Shown piece after piece: positions 34,172 through 46,811 of a DNA stretch of 64,000 bases; position 1 is the first letter of the stretch; each line of letters opens with the position of its first letter. Origin of the DNA: Ricinus communis (lineage: Eukaryota > Streptophyta > Magnoliopsida > Malpighiales > Euphorbiaceae). A model generated the notes under the pieces. That model ran no database searches. It saw only the letters and a list, made by a program, of their open reading frames with translations, and was not told where the DNA came from. The position numbers and the translations under genes were made by a program. Location of the stretch: NCBI RefSeq assembly GCF_019578655.1, contig NC_063257.1:15438001-15502000 (forward strand). The letters are read 5' to 3'.

Positions 34172-34829
34172 TGTTTGGTGAAAAATTAAAATGTCGAGCA
34201 TACGATTTGTAGGTACACGAATTCTTGTAGATAAATGCGCTTTAAATTGACTTTTTAATCAAATTTAAGAATTTCTAAGCTCTTTGACAGTTTGCTTAAA
34301 TCCTCAACTGCCACCACAATAATTAAAATTGAATGGTAGTAAATGATTGCAAATAGTTAAGCTGAAGGATTTGTATTTAAATTGCTAGAAATTTACATAA
34401 AAAACTGAGTGTTTTAAATAAATACAAAGAAATAAATGAAACAAATAATTTGCTGAAAACTAAAAATATTTGCAGAGAATTTGTGCTTGAGGGTTTGAGT
34501 TTTGTAATGTTGTTGTTGTTGTCAATGTTTGGTTGATATTGATTTTTTTTTTCTGTTGATGTCTGCTTCTACTTCTGATAGAGATTCCCAAGTTCTACTT
34601 TACTTAGAGATATGCTTCTGTGTTTTGTGCATGTAGAGCCTTATTATCTCATTTATTTAGGGAGCTGAAGTACAAAAGTAGTGGTGACTTGAACATAATC
34701 ACTACATAATTTCTTCTACCTCTTCTACGTGCTAAATCTTTTAACTATTTACATTAATTATTTAATAATTATGGGCTTACAATGGGCCTTGTACTAGGAT
34801 TAGGCCCATAAATAATTATAGGCCAAACA
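34172..34829 (-). repeat. 650-bp TIR unit, inverted copy
   Basis: On the plus strand it starts TGTTTGGTGAAAAATTAAAA and ends TATAGGCCAAACA, 658 bp, the reverse complement of the units at 15076-16386. Landmarks are TGTTGTTGTTGTTG at 34509, the complement of GAACAACAACAACA, and AATAATTATGGGC. It is joined directly to the R body at 34830, as unit and body are joined at 2590/2591. Confidence 0.85.
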
Positions 34830-36270
34830 ATAACCCTCTACATGTGTATTCGCCAGTATTGGCCAATTATATGTGTAATTTAGCTCCATTATTTCTCCTG
34901 CATTTAACACGTGTAGTTACAACATTTTGTTTCTCTCTCTTCCTCGTTCGGTCCTTTTCACTACAATCTTGTATGGCCATTAGCAGCCTCTTCACTCACT
35001 GTCGAAGATGACCGCTTTTTCGCTGGCCTTCTTCGATCGACGCTATGTATCACCACCGCTCATTACCAGCTGCTCAACTAGTCTAAGATCGCTCTCTCTC
35101 AACTCTTGGTGTGCTATCAGCTTGATTTAGTTCAAACCAAACTATCTTTCTTTGTGAGTAATCTTTGGGTTAATATGTGAGATTCTATCTGTATAAATTT
35201 CAAATTTTAGTACTGGGAAGTAAACCTGCTTGCAGAAAAAAATTTCTTAAAGTATATTAGAGAAAAAGATTTAGAAAAGGTACTTTTTTTTTTTTTTGAT
35301 TTCATGTGTTTATTTGTTAGGTAATTGTGTATAATTAGATTCAAATTGCTAAAATGATTTAGGATGTAGCTTGATATGTATGGAAATATTAGTATTAGGA
35401 TCTAACCTTTTTTTGGTTGGATCTCCAAGAACATTTTCAACTTGGACTCTCGAACTGAATTTTTGTATTATTATTAAATTATTACATGAATCTCTAAGAA
35501 TATTTCCAATTTGGGGCTCTGAATACCCAAGTACCCAATTTATTTAGGCTCTTAAATTGAAATATTTTAAGATATTACCTAGATCTCCAAGAACATTTCC
35601 TATTTTTGCTCCCAAATTAAAATATTATCTTTTAACCTGGGAACCTGATAGACAAAATTAGAGTGCTAAGAACTAGTTTTACTTGGGGATCTCATATTAA
35701 ATTATTATCAGTTAATTTAGAAAAGCTGATAGACAAAATTAGCGCGCTAAGAACTAATTTTAATTGGAAATCTCATATTAAAATATTATTAGTTCCCCAA
35801 GGACTTGTTTAATTTGGAAAACTACTTGGAGCTACCAACTTAAAACATTTTAAAGTACTACTGAATCTCCAAGAACATTTCCAACTTGGGAAACTACTTG
35901 GGGCTCGCAACTTAAATTATTTTAAACTATTACCGGGTGTCCAAGAATATTTTCAACTTAGAAAACTACTTAAGGCTCCCAACATAAAATAGTTTAAAAT
36001 ATTATTGGGTCCCCAATAACATTTCTAACTTGATGAACTACTTGGGACTCCATCTAAAATATTTTATTGATGTTCTATATATTTATCCCTTGAGGAACCA
36101 TATATTTATAGAACCAATAAAATATTATATCCTAACATGCTTAGTTCCCACATATCCACACAATCAGGTTTTTATCCTTAAAATTTCTAATAATTTAAAT
36201 AATTAGAATGCGTGCACCTTAGTCTTACAATGGTGGATCAAAGCTTAGTTCACCATCGTGATTTTTCTAA
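34830..36270 (-). repeat. Composite dispersed repeat R2, body (inverted copy of R1)
   Basis: Reverse complement homologue of 1152-2590: the leader GCGATCTTAGACTAGTTGAG, the exon-like GATCGAAGAAGGCCAGCG block, the minisatellite (about 35400-36065) and the GATGGTGAACTAAGC end. It differs from R1 by many substitutions and small indels and lacks the (TA)27 run. It has no conserved reading frame. R1 and R2 form an inverted pair about 32 kb apart. Confidence 0.8.
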
Positions 36271-36879
36271 AACCTCCAGCACTCTTAGTTCTGAAGATAT
36301 AGCTTCTTCTTATTATAGAGGTAGTTTGCTTCTTTTTCACTTAACCTTTTTATTTGTACCTAGTAGTCCTTATATTATCTATAGTATATGACATGTTTTC
36401 ACTGGGTGCCTCCTTTTATATGTGTCTTCTGCCATGTGTTTTGTCTCATCTTACACCATCTTTATCATTTCTGATTCACTCATCACACATCATAAATAAA
36501 ATACTAAAAGATAAAAGTGCATAAGGCGTACTTTTATTTAATTTCTGAATGATGGTTTTAGAACCAATTTACAGTAAAATAAAAAAATAAAATAATTAAA
36601 AAAAACTGGCCATTTATTTTGGCCATATATGGATTCTTGGTCGTAGGTCGGCCTTATGTCTTATTACATAGTTGTTATTAATTTTATTTTTTTCTAGATT
36701 TATTGTACTTTTTGTATAGTTCTTTTTGTAATGTTACTAGCCAGTAGAAATTTTTCTTTCCATACAAAAAAAAAACAAATAAAGTAAGTAATATACAATA
36801 ATTTGCATAAAGACACATTCTAATAAGACACGACAATTTGCAATAAAATTAAGAAAAGCAAGTAGAAATAATTTAATGC
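36271..36879. other. Intergenic sequence, no supported feature
   Basis: A T-rich stretch (36610-36760) with TTTGTATAGTTCTTTTTGTAATG, ending in a run of ten As at 36767-36776, has the look of a transcript or LINE 3' end. Nothing further can be supported. Confidence 0.35.
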
Positions 36880-38190
36880 CAATTGTGATTTTAACAGATG
36901 AAACCCATAAATTTTAATACCTCCTTGATATATGTTGACATATGCTCTCTGTGGAGGTGAGATCTTCTTCCGGTTTATCAAATACTCTTTGGATTACTAT
37001 GTTGCCTTTGAAGTCTTTCATCTTGTGTTCTTATGAGTGGTTGGTGTCATTTTTGACTAAGTTCTCCATGATGCTTCAGATGTTTCTTATACAATCCCAT
37101 AGATAACTGAGGAATTTGATTCCTATAGAAATGAGCATTATTTTTTTTATTTTTTATTATCTTTTACCAAGAACTGCTTAAAAATCCATATCTTATGAAA
37201 AAATTTCTCATTGTGAATCTCTAAAGATTTATCTTCTTTAACCAAGTATTCTTAGGGATCCACAATTTGCGTAAATATTTTCCATCTAAACATCTCTTAT
37301 TTGCTTTTCTCTTTTTATCAAGGGTGGAAATTAGAAGTGACCTGTCATTAAGGCGGCCATGTCTTGATAGATTTCTTGGAGAATTTGTTGGTTTCTCATT
37401 AATTTCCTACTATTTATATTGTGTGCCTTTGTCATTACGAGCACTTTTAGGAACATTTGGAGGGACTTTTAAGGAATGCCCTATGAATTTCTTAACAGTA
37501 AAAGCTTGATGTAGCAACATAGGCCTACCATTAAAGTGATTATATGGTGCATTTATACGATTGTTGTTTTCTTCCTTCTTTTGTGGTGGAAGATAACTTT
37601 CCTCTGCATGTATTTGAGAAGATTGAGGCATTTGATGGTCATTTTTCCTCTAGATAACTTAATGCTTCCCGGACTTTATCATTATGCCTTAAAAGCTCTC
37701 ACAAAACATCATGGCCCTTTGGCTAAGACTTTTCAGAGCTAAACTTGAAGTGACTTTCTCTACAATATTAGTCATTGTTGAACTAAATTGTTTCCATAGT
37801 TTTCCAGTTTCTTCCTTTTGGCTTTTTATAATCTCCTCCATATGTTTATTGGCCAATTCTACTTAAATCCTGAAATTATCAGTCAAAAAATGAGTATTAG
37901 TATCAAAAATATCCACTAAAGATAAAAATTCATTCTTCCCTTCCACAATAAGTCCTGTTAGAGTGTGTAGGACCTCGCGATAATGATTCTCTTCATGAGA
38001 AACAAGATCGCATTCTTCATATGTATCATAATATGGATCATAGTATATGGGGGTAAAACCTAAATCATAAGGAAGATTCAAATTATGATATGCTGTCACA
38101 TGCACAAATTTCAAATCTTAAGACCTAGCAATATAATTATTTTTTAAAATACATTCTTTAGGATGCATCCCACCAAGCTTTCCAAAGATA
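36880..38190 (-). pseudogene. Unrecognised degenerate coding-like remnant
   Basis: The minus strand holds two short frames in order, 37863-38114 (83 codons, with YYDPYYDTYEECD) and 37410-37631 (73 codons, with HAEESYLPPQKKEENN and GHSLKVPPNVPKS). They are separated by stops. The composition is less AT-biased than flanking DNA and looks like former protein-coding sequence, perhaps the gag-side region of a retroelement. I do not recognise the family and give no function. Confidence 0.3.
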
Positions 38191-39458
38191 TGTTTGATAA
38201 AACAATTTCAATATCGAGCGTGCCACATGTGCAGGAACACAAACTATTGTAAATAAATGCACTTTAAATTAACTTTCTAACCAGACTTAGTGAATTCCTA
38301 AACTCTCTTCACAGTTTGCCTAGATCCTCAAGTCACACCACAGGGATTAAAGTTGAATAGTAGTTAAATAAGCTGAAGGAGTTGTATTTAAATTTCTAAA
38401 AGTTTGCTTAAACAACTGAGTGTTCTAAATAAATACAAAGAAATAAATTAAATAAATAATTTGCTGGAAATTAAAAATATTGCAAAGAATTTGTGCTTGA
38501 GTATTTGAGTTTTGCAGTGTTGTCGTTATTGTCAATGTTCGGTTTATATTGGTTTTCTTTTCCATGTTTGGGGATATGCTTCCATGTTTTATACATGTAG
38601 AACTCCATTATCTCATTTACTTGACAAAAATGGTGGTGACTTGGAATAGGAATGGTAGTCGGGTGGATATTTTCGGGCATCCGACCCGACTAAACCCTAA
38701 TAGGACAGATTCGAGTTATAATAAACGAGTTTTATGATGGATTTGAAATTTAATTTTATTACCTGTATCGAGTTTGGATTTGAACTCGCAAGTATTCGTT
38801 ATCCAAATTCGAATATATTAAAATTTATTATATTATATTATATTTTTATTATTTAGAATATTATTTTAAATTTTACTAAATTTATGTTTGGATTATATTA
38901 ATATATTGAATATATAATGTTGAATATTTAAATTTGATTAGTTTATATTTTATATTTTTTTATTTATATTATTTTTTGTTAATATATTTTAGAATTAAAT
39001 TATTGTAAACGGGTTCGGTAAATGGGTACCTATTTCATTACCCAAATATTTATATGAACGGACAGGGTACCCGCTATCTATTTAAATATCCATAAATATA
39101 TTTAATAATTATTTAATTTAAATGGTTTTTAATCAGATTCGGATAGTTGCGGGTATTTCTATTCAGGTTTGGGACGGGTTCGAGTAACAAAAATAATATT
39201 TTCAACGGGTTCGGGTATATGTGTTTTAATCAGATTTCGGATTCGGATATCCTTAAATGAATAGATACCCTAACCGTTAGCATTCCTAACTTGAACATAA
39301 CTATTGCATAACTTCTTCTATCTCTTCTTTTACGTGTTAAATCCTTTTAATTATTATCTAACTTATTAATTAATTAATTAATTAGATAACTTAATAATTA
39401 TAAATTCACAAAGGACTTTCTAATAAGCTTAGACCCGAAAATAAGTATTGTCCAAACA
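38191..39458 (-). repeat. Stand-alone 650-bp TIR unit (R3), interrupted
   Basis: It runs from TGTTTGATAAAACAATTTC to TGTCCAAACA and matches the 15076-15718 unit in reverse. It is split at 38647 by an hAT-like element; without that element and one target duplication it is about 618 bp. It has no R body beside it, showing that the unit can exist on its own. Confidence 0.8.
38647..39288. mobile_element. hAT-like non-autonomous element, 642 bp
   Basis: The imperfect inverted ends are TAGGAATGGTAGTCGGGT and TAGGAATGCTAACGGTTAG (right end reversed). The flanking 8-mers are ACTTGGAA (38639-38646) and ACTTGAAC (39289-39296). The uninterrupted unit at 34172-34829 has ACTTGAAC at this place, so the target duplication is confirmed with two later changes on the left. 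CGGGTT/GGGTACC-rich subterminal sequence is typical of this MITE type. It has no reading frame. Confidence 0.9.
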
Positions 39459-40735
39459 CAAATAATTTATTAATTAATAAAATTATTATATAATGTAAAT
39501 TGCAGCAATCGTCATTATACTTATATGTAAAAGTCAGAATCACTGTAGCTACATATTAAAATTATTGGCACATATTAAAAAAAATCGATCTTATTTCTTA
39601 TAAAATATAAATAGTGGAGAAATCTCTTTGTCTGAGACTTGTGATTTATTTATTTCTTTAGAATTTTTGTTACTTCTACAGTTTTTTTAATTATTTCTTG
39701 TTTGGTTGATTTGCAGAGGACTTTTACTGAAAAAAAAAAAATTTAAATAATAGATTTATTTTATAAAACTAAAACTATTAAGAGACTAAGAAATTTTAAA
39801 TATTAAGCAACCGATTTGTTTGATTGTATTAAATTAATCCACGTCGGGACATATAATACTGTTATATAAAATAACTTTACATAGAGTAGATGACTGAATT
39901 TGTAAAATTCAATTAGACAACTAATGGGTACTTATTCATAGCATTGTTTTAAAAGCTGAAAAGTTCCCCAACTACAATGGCAACCAGAAAATGTTCCTAA
40001 ATAATTGGGCAACAACAATCCTCCAAGTACCTAACAAATTATCAACAGCAGTTGCAAAAATCAACAACTCTATGCATTATTGTCACTCTTTCAAACTGAC
40101 TATGCAACCAATAATTATTGAAGGAGACAAGAAATTCAACATTGTAATAAATTAGGATACTAATATAAATGTTTATGCTTAGTTTTATATTGGTCATATT
40201 ATCTTTTTAATTTGATCACTTTTATAAATAAAAAATTGACACATCATAAAAGTAGTTTATTAGAAAAATAATTAAAAAAATAAAATTCGACGTATCAATT
40301 GTTTAAGTGATTAAATTATAATTTAAATTAAGTTAAATGATTTTAAAAAAATAAATAAATAATTGATAAATGTAATTATTTCAACTCAAAACACATACTA
40401 ATTATATTATTATCCCTACTCAAAACACATACTAAAGTAATTGATTAGATGTCATTTAGATCAGAATAATTATATTGATGTATCACTATAAGTCTCGGAT
40501 TCCATCTCTGATACATACATATTAACAACTAAAACTTTCTATTTCTTTTTGTATTTTGTTTCTCTTTTTGGGTTACATATGGCTTAAAGATCTGCACAGC
40601 CTAAGCTACAAAATATGTACTTGAGTACTAAGTCATTGATATGTTTGACTATTGATATTCCATTTATATGTATTTATATATGAGTCATTGGAGGATCTTT
40701 TTTAACAGACAGAGTTTATCTAAGAATTTCTCTGT
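39459..40735. other. AT-rich intergenic DNA downstream of the transporter gene
   Basis: No gene is supported. A ~200-bp AT-rich stretch at about 40190-40370 with GACACATCATAAAAGTAG resembles decayed MITE sequence. Being immediately 3' of the minus-strand gene, 40500-40735 probably holds its 3' UTR; ATAAAT-type motifs on the minus strand near 40665-40680 could serve for polyadenylation. Confidence 0.4.
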
Positions 40736-43123
40736 CTATAATTTTTCAGAGCAGAATTTTCGGATCCGGACATGCAGAATTAGAGCAAGGAAAGCCCCAA
40801 GAAAGCAAAGTGAACCCCAGATGATGAAAGTATTTGTGTAACATCTAAGACCTATGCACTTCCCTTCTCCATCACCTTCCCTGTGATAAATAACAGCCGC
40901 TAAGGAGCCAAAGATGAAGGAACCTATTGGAATATTGGCAACCACAACATTGTGGTTAATGCTGAAATTCTTGGTGCCAAACAGCTCAGTGGTTGTAGAT
41001 ACTGAAATTGAAGTAATTGCTCCAGTGCAAACACCAATAATTGCAGTGCTAATGTAGAGCGAAATGTTGGATTTGTTGAGGAGTAAGAAGAAAGCTCCTG
41101 TCATTGGAGCCATTAGCGCTGCTATAGAAGCAGGTCTTGAAATCAAATGCCTACTCCTGAAAAATTTAGATCAATATCCTAAGTTATTCTTTAAAAAAAA
41201 AAAACGGAAAAAATTCTTTTGGCTTATTTTTTAAGCAAGAAAAGTCACCTTAATTAATTAATAGGCAACGTAAACCTATTAACTCACACATGGGCAAATT
41301 TAAAATATATAATAAAAGGAGACTAATATTTATGTAAGAACAAATAGTGGAGGAAAGATAGATTTTTGAGATAATAATATAAATGGTCTTTAAATTTTGT
41401 ATTTAATTTTATTTTGATTGCAGACTTTTAATTTATTTAATTTCAATTTTTAAAATTTAATTTTAGCTCCAGTTTAATCATATTGTCAATAAAAAATTAA
41501 CATGTGATATTTCTCTTTCTTAATTACTTTTTTTCCATTAGCTATTTTTGTTTGGTGAAAATTTTTTATTTATTAAATAATTAAATTAAAATACAATTAA
41601 AGTTGAATAACTGAAATGAAACAAGATAACATTTTATGATCAAAATAAAATTAAATAAAGGCAGCAAGGACAAATACATCCATTGTTTCTAATATAGATT
41701 CGCGAGTCAACTCATATATTTTATATTTTAATAAATTAAACAAAATATAAGATGATTCTCGTATTCTTACCAACTAATACAAGTAAAAAAGAATTAAAAA
41801 ATAAAATAATGAAAATATTTATAATTCTAAAATCGTCTCTAGAGTCGTAAGCTGAAATTTAATTAATAAAAAGATTTTGAAAATAGAAAAGGAAATTAAG
41901 AAAGGAAAAGAAAAAAAAAAAAAGAATTCTAGTAATTGTGAAAAAGAGAGGAAGACTTTGAAAAGAAATTGAATTTACCTTGAGAAAAAGTAGTCTACTA
42001 GAGAAGGCATGAGACGACCAAAGAAGCCAAATGAGGAAGACAAAGAAACAAGAGAAGAAGTTCCGGAGTAGCCCCGAGACTCTGCTATTTGTCCCAAATT
42101 ATTCAAGTAAACAAGGCCAAGCGTTGCACCACATAAATATACTGTAAAATATAACCAAAAATTCACCCTTTTCAACATCATCTTCACCCCAATTTCGTCC
42201 TTCACGCCTTCCTCACTACTTTCCTTCCTGTCGTCCTCTCCTTCTTTCACACTGTTCTCCATTCTTTCCACATCAACATTCTCCTCTGCAGTAAAATTAT
42301 AAACCTTTGCCTCTGTGTTTATCAGCAACCACTTTGATAGTAACACTTCTCTGATCTTTACTGCCATTGGGATCACAAATGGAGCCAATAAAAGTAGCAT
42401 AACGCCAATTGCATTGCCCAATGGTGGTAACCCACTTCCCCCTAAGCTGGTTATTACAGCATAGACGCCAGTTGCTATTGTTATGAAAAACATTATCATG
42501 AACCCAGTTCTCATTTTTTTACCATATCCTATGTTAATGTCTCTAACTACTGGTGCTGCTATTGCAGAAACCACAAGGGGCAGTATAGAGTTAAGAAGAA
42601 GATAAGCTTTAGCTCTTTTAGCAGGGAAAGAAAAGAACAAGGCATCTACAAGTACTGTATATATTTTAGCACTTAATCCTTGATAGCTGGTGGTTAATCC
42701 CACAGCAACCTGGCGATCAGATGGGAAGTTACGGATAGTAACTACATAACAAACTGTGTTGATCCAACAAATGCTGTTTCCTGCTACAACAGTCAGCAAG
42801 AAAATATGGGCGTAGGAAAGAGAGGAAATATAGCTTGTTAAGAAGAGATATTGCACTCCATAACCAATCAAACCAAGAGTAGCACCAATCAAGAGAACTA
42901 GCCACAGGGGAAGGTAAAAAGAAGCAATGCCTGAGAAGAAACCAAATAGTTTTCCAGCATCTGAAGCGAAGGCAAGATTATTGAGCTGCAGTTGAGACAT
43001 GGAAAGGAGCTGTTTGAGTTGGGATGAGTAAGCAGGAAAGTTGGTGTTTGTTCCATTCACAGACTGAAGCCATATTATCCCTACAAGGCTTAGCCATTGA
43101 TAAGCATTACTTGAAGGAGGCAT
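40736..43123 (-). CDS. Nodulin-like / NFD4-like major facilitator transporter (two exons)
   Basis: Exon 1 is 43123-41979 and exon 2 is 41156-40736. The donor CAAG|GTAAAT and acceptor TTTTTCAG|GAG give a 521-residue protein with the junction inside one Arg codon. Residues 7-262 form the nodulin-like half: W-LSLVGIIWLQSVNGTNTNF at the N-terminus, then repeated hydrophobic helices. Residues about 264-317 are a charged, Glu-rich cytosolic-type loop. Residues about 318-521 form the second half, with FGFFGRLMPSL near 365-375. Length and layout suit the short members of the NUCLEAR FUSION DEFECTIVE 4-like branch of plant MFS proteins; about twelve membrane helices are expected. Substrate and membrane are unknown. 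The start has a purine at -3 (CTGCCATGC). No breaks are seen, so it is probably functional. It is the only intact gene in the window. Confidence 0.93.
41157..41978 (-). other. Intron of the NFD4-like gene
   Basis: An 822-bp GT-AG intron, strongly AT-rich as expected for a plant intron. It contains a probable MITE at 41385-41662. Confidence 0.92.
41385..41662. mobile_element. Probable MITE in the intron
   Basis: The left end GTCTTTAAATTTTG..AATTTTATTTTGATTG is mirrored by GATCAAAATAAAATTAAATAAAGGC at the right, giving imperfect inverted ends of about 30 bp around ~220 bp of AT-rich DNA. The target duplication is not resolved. Confidence 0.55.
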
Positions 43124-43304
43124 GGCAGGAAATAGGTTTTAACTTGGACTGGGTACACCTCTATGGGAGTATTTATGTAAGGGGACTGAAGTGAGTTTCT
43201 GGCTGTATGTTTGATATGTGGAGTTTCATCCACCGCTACCCATTACCATTAATGGCGTTTATAAGTGTGAAAGAGAAACACATGTACAAATAGTTGTAAG
43301 CATT

Positions 43305-43324
43305 AATATATATATATATATATA
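43305..43324 (-). promoter_or_regulatory. (TA)n tract, possible TATA region of the NFD4-like gene
   Basis: A 20-bp TA run lies about 180-200 bp upstream of the start codon. It could act as a TATA element or simply be a microsatellite; the sequence alone cannot decide. No other clear core promoter is visible in 43124-43300. Confidence 0.3.
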
Positions 43325-45249
43325 CTGAAAGATGTAAGCATCTTAAAAGAAAACAAAGAGATAGATATGATGTGAGGTCAGAGTGGGGCTCTCCTAAGTT
43401 TTGCTCCAGGAAAAAGTGGTTGGCAGATTTATTAGAACTTCTAATCAAGGATGTTAAGTTTGTAAATCCCATCTAGATGTTTACCTGAATGTGAAAAGAA
43501 AGAAAGACAAAAGGTCAGATCACCTTACTACAGTTTCCTCTTTCTGCTATTCTGTGAGTAATTTGGCAAGCAATAATATAAAGAAAAAAGTCTCACCATA
43601 TTTATCCCTATAATCTAATGCTCCAATATACAACTTTATCATGATCATATATCATCATGTTTATATAGTTCAATAATTAATTTTGCAGTCCTAGAGGTCA
43701 TGAATTTTAATATTTTAAGCAGATCTTCTCTCTTTGATTTAAAACGTAAAGAGTTTCTTATTTCATCAAGTCATATTTCACTTTTGTATTATCTCCATCC
43801 TTTAATTCTTAGCTGATATCTTACATGACCATCAATTAAAGATTTTTTTCTTATGAGAAAGAGAGATTTTCGACCTGATCATCATCATCGTCATCATACT
43901 TATTTCATAATTTGATTAATAATCTAGGAACAGCTGATGATCAAGTTTTAAATTTCTTTTATCATGAACAGGATATCTGAGTTTATCTATTCTGAATTTT
44001 ATAATTTTTATAATTTTTTTCTAATTTTAAAATAGTACCAACTTGTTATATAAACTTTATGAATTGTTATAATTTTGCCCAATTCTTTCCAAATATGTGT
44101 CTTTGCTTACCTATTATTTTCTTCGCATAATTAAAATTAATGATATGGAAACGAAATAGAAAAAAATTTAATACATTAAAATTCATCATTTTAGTCAAAA
44201 TAATAAAAAGAGAATAATAGCAAAAAAAGAAGCGAATAAATAAAAATAAAAAATTTATAATTCAAAACAACTAAATATTTAGATTAAAATATAAAAATTG
44301 TCGTTTTTCTTAAGACAAAACTATAGATTTTTTAATGTAAATCAAATTTACTATTTTATCTCGTAAAAATCAGTAAGTTATAATATTTTAATACACTATT
44401 TATATTATTTTCACCTTATTGCTTTTTCTTTACATGTAACAATTGAGATATTAGTAATTGCAGTCATTTACAAGATTCACATACCAAATTGTTACTAATT
44501 TAGTATTTGAATAAAATTGTAAAAAATTTATAAGAATTTAAAATATATAAACTTATTATATCCCTTATAAATATTTTGATGCCATGTTAAAGAAGAAAAA
44601 TAAAATTCTATGCAAAATTTAAGCTTTGAGGCGAGACATCAAGAATATAACGTTTATATATCACAGAAAATATCATCATATTTATGTAGTATAAACTTTA
44701 TTTTATAATATAAGACATCACAAGTTTGAGTATCTTACGCAGATTTGTCTCCCTTAATTAACAAGAGAAGAAAGTCAGAATTCACAGCTGCTAACATCCC
44801 CATGCTTAGAGAGGAGGAGATTTTAGAGCTGATCAGCATCAGATTTATTATGTTGTACAGGCAGATGATTTTGAGCCATGCAAAAAAGGGGTCCCACTTT
44901 TCGGTTTAGATCTTTCTGGTGAACCTCAAAGGCACAAAATTATAAATTAGGCCTCTTTTACATTGAAAAATTCTAAAATTTAAGAATTTAGTCAATATTT
45001 ATAGATTTAAAATTTATAAATTTTATAAAATTCGTATTTAAAATAAAAATAAAAATGATGAAACTTTATTTAAAATTAAAAATATTGAAATAATACAAAT
45101 TTCTAAGGGACAATATTGACATAAAAGAATATTATAATAGTTAAAATACTGAATTTTAAAATTTTCTATTTCCTAAATAGGAAATTAAAATCCTAAAGTC
45201 TTGAAAAATGAAAAATTTCTTAAATATATGTATTTAAACCACTTTTTAC
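43325..45249. other. AT-rich intergenic DNA upstream of the transporter gene
   Basis: I see no gene. The open frame at 43236-43472 overlaps the TA run and shows no conserved features. The region may include distal promoter sequence of the NFD4-like gene. Confidence 0.5.
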
Positions 45250-45849
45250 TTGATAAACAATAAATTTATATATATTAATTTCTGATGTCTAATCTTTTTG
45301 ATAAGTGCGATTAATTTTTGATATATAAAATTTAAGTTTATATGTAATTTTAAATTTTTTTTATTAATAAGTTACATTTCTAATTATACGGACATTAATT
45401 TTAAGAAATAGCATATTAATTATATTTTAATTTTATATTAACTAATAAATTAATTTTTAATTAGATAATATTTTTAATTTTAGAAAATAACATCTTAAAT
45501 TATATTTTTAATATTATATTTGATAATAAATTAGTCTTTAATTATATAATTAAAATTTAAATTATAAAAATAGTAATATTAATTATATTGATAATATTAA
45601 TTTATATAATACTAAAATTAATTAATAAATATTTTTAAATAATTGTTATATTATTACACTAATAAAATTTTAAAAGTTTTAAAAAGAAGTAAGAAGGATA
45701 CTTAAAAATAATTAATTTGGTATTCCGTGCTTAAGATATTATTAATTAATATTAGATATTGAAAATTTTATTAGATTTGTATCTATCAACTTGATATTGT
45801 ATTAATAATAATAATAACAGTCCTACAATACACGAATAAACTACTAGTT
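45250..45849 (+). repeat. AT-rich MITE-like repeat, copy 1
   Basis: About 600 bp, colinear with 52180-52810 and 52820-53404: AAGTTACATTTCTAATTA, AATAGCATATTAATTATATTTTAAT, AATATTAATTATATTGATAATATTAA and AATAATAATAACAGTCCTACAATACACGAATAAACTACTAG. It ends in CTACTAG, the reverse of the TACTAG start at 51333. It is non-coding. Confidence 0.7.
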
Positions 45850-46811
45850 TAATTTAAATTCATGTACAATTTCTCATTTAAGATTTCTCAATCGAAATGA
45901 CCCATTAAAAGCAGAATAACTAACAAGCTTAGGTACATAAAATATTTGGACTTGAACGAGCATGATGTATTTACTATATGAACATATAACTACAGAAACT
46001 AAAGAAGTACGAGTATGCTAGAACTCCCTTTTTAGAGAAGGGTTCATATTTGATGATGTGATCAATACTCGAACTAGCTGACTTTTACACTATTACTATT
46101 AATTGTTAACATGTCTCTTTAATTATAATTTTTGGATCTTCTCAAACTTGTACATATATTACTATTTTCATTTGTTTTGAAATTCTTGGTCTTTCATTTC
46201 TAGAGCAGTAAATAAAATTTTATCAATTTACTTTTAAGTTTTCGATCATTCACTCTCTCTTTCATTAATCACACAAAAATATTTCTTACTCAGTTAGAAT
46301 TCTGAATTTAAAGGAAAAGTGTTTAGTTTGTGTAGTAACTCGTTATAAATCCGAATTTTTAATACAAATATTAGGTTTATAATCAAATACATAAGTGTTT
46401 TATATTTGAATATTAAATAATTAATTATTTATAATAATAAATTTATAATTATTTATTAATTTAATATATAAATAAAAATATATATCTAGAATAAACAAAA
46501 ATTCTTTTAATTTTTTTTGAAATTGTGGTCATTCATCTTTAAACCAGTAAATAAACTTTTTAAAATTTTTAAAAATCACAATGGCATTTCAATCATTCAT
46601 TCTATTCCATTATTCACACAGCACCATTTCTCACTCAAATAAAATTCTCAATTAAAAAAAGATTGGTATGCACAATAACTCGGTGCATAGGCAGTGTTAA
46701 AATGACTAATTATATATTTATGAAACAGAAATAAGACTCATTGAAGTAATGGTATAGTCTATAAACAAATTATTTAACAAATAATTATAAAACTATTTAA
46801 GGAATGAGTTA
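45850..46811. repeat. AT-rich DNA with a diverged direct repeat
   Basis: A segment at about 46165-46350 (TTTTGAAATTCTTGGTC, CAGTAAATAAA, CACACAAAAATATTTC, GTAACTCG) recurs diverged at about 46515-46690 in the same orientation. No gene is seen. Confidence 0.45.

Noticed and set aside
43236..43472. An upstream exon of the NFD4-like gene.
   Set aside because: The frame includes the TA microsatellite, and the downstream exon already has a typical family N-terminus with a good start context.
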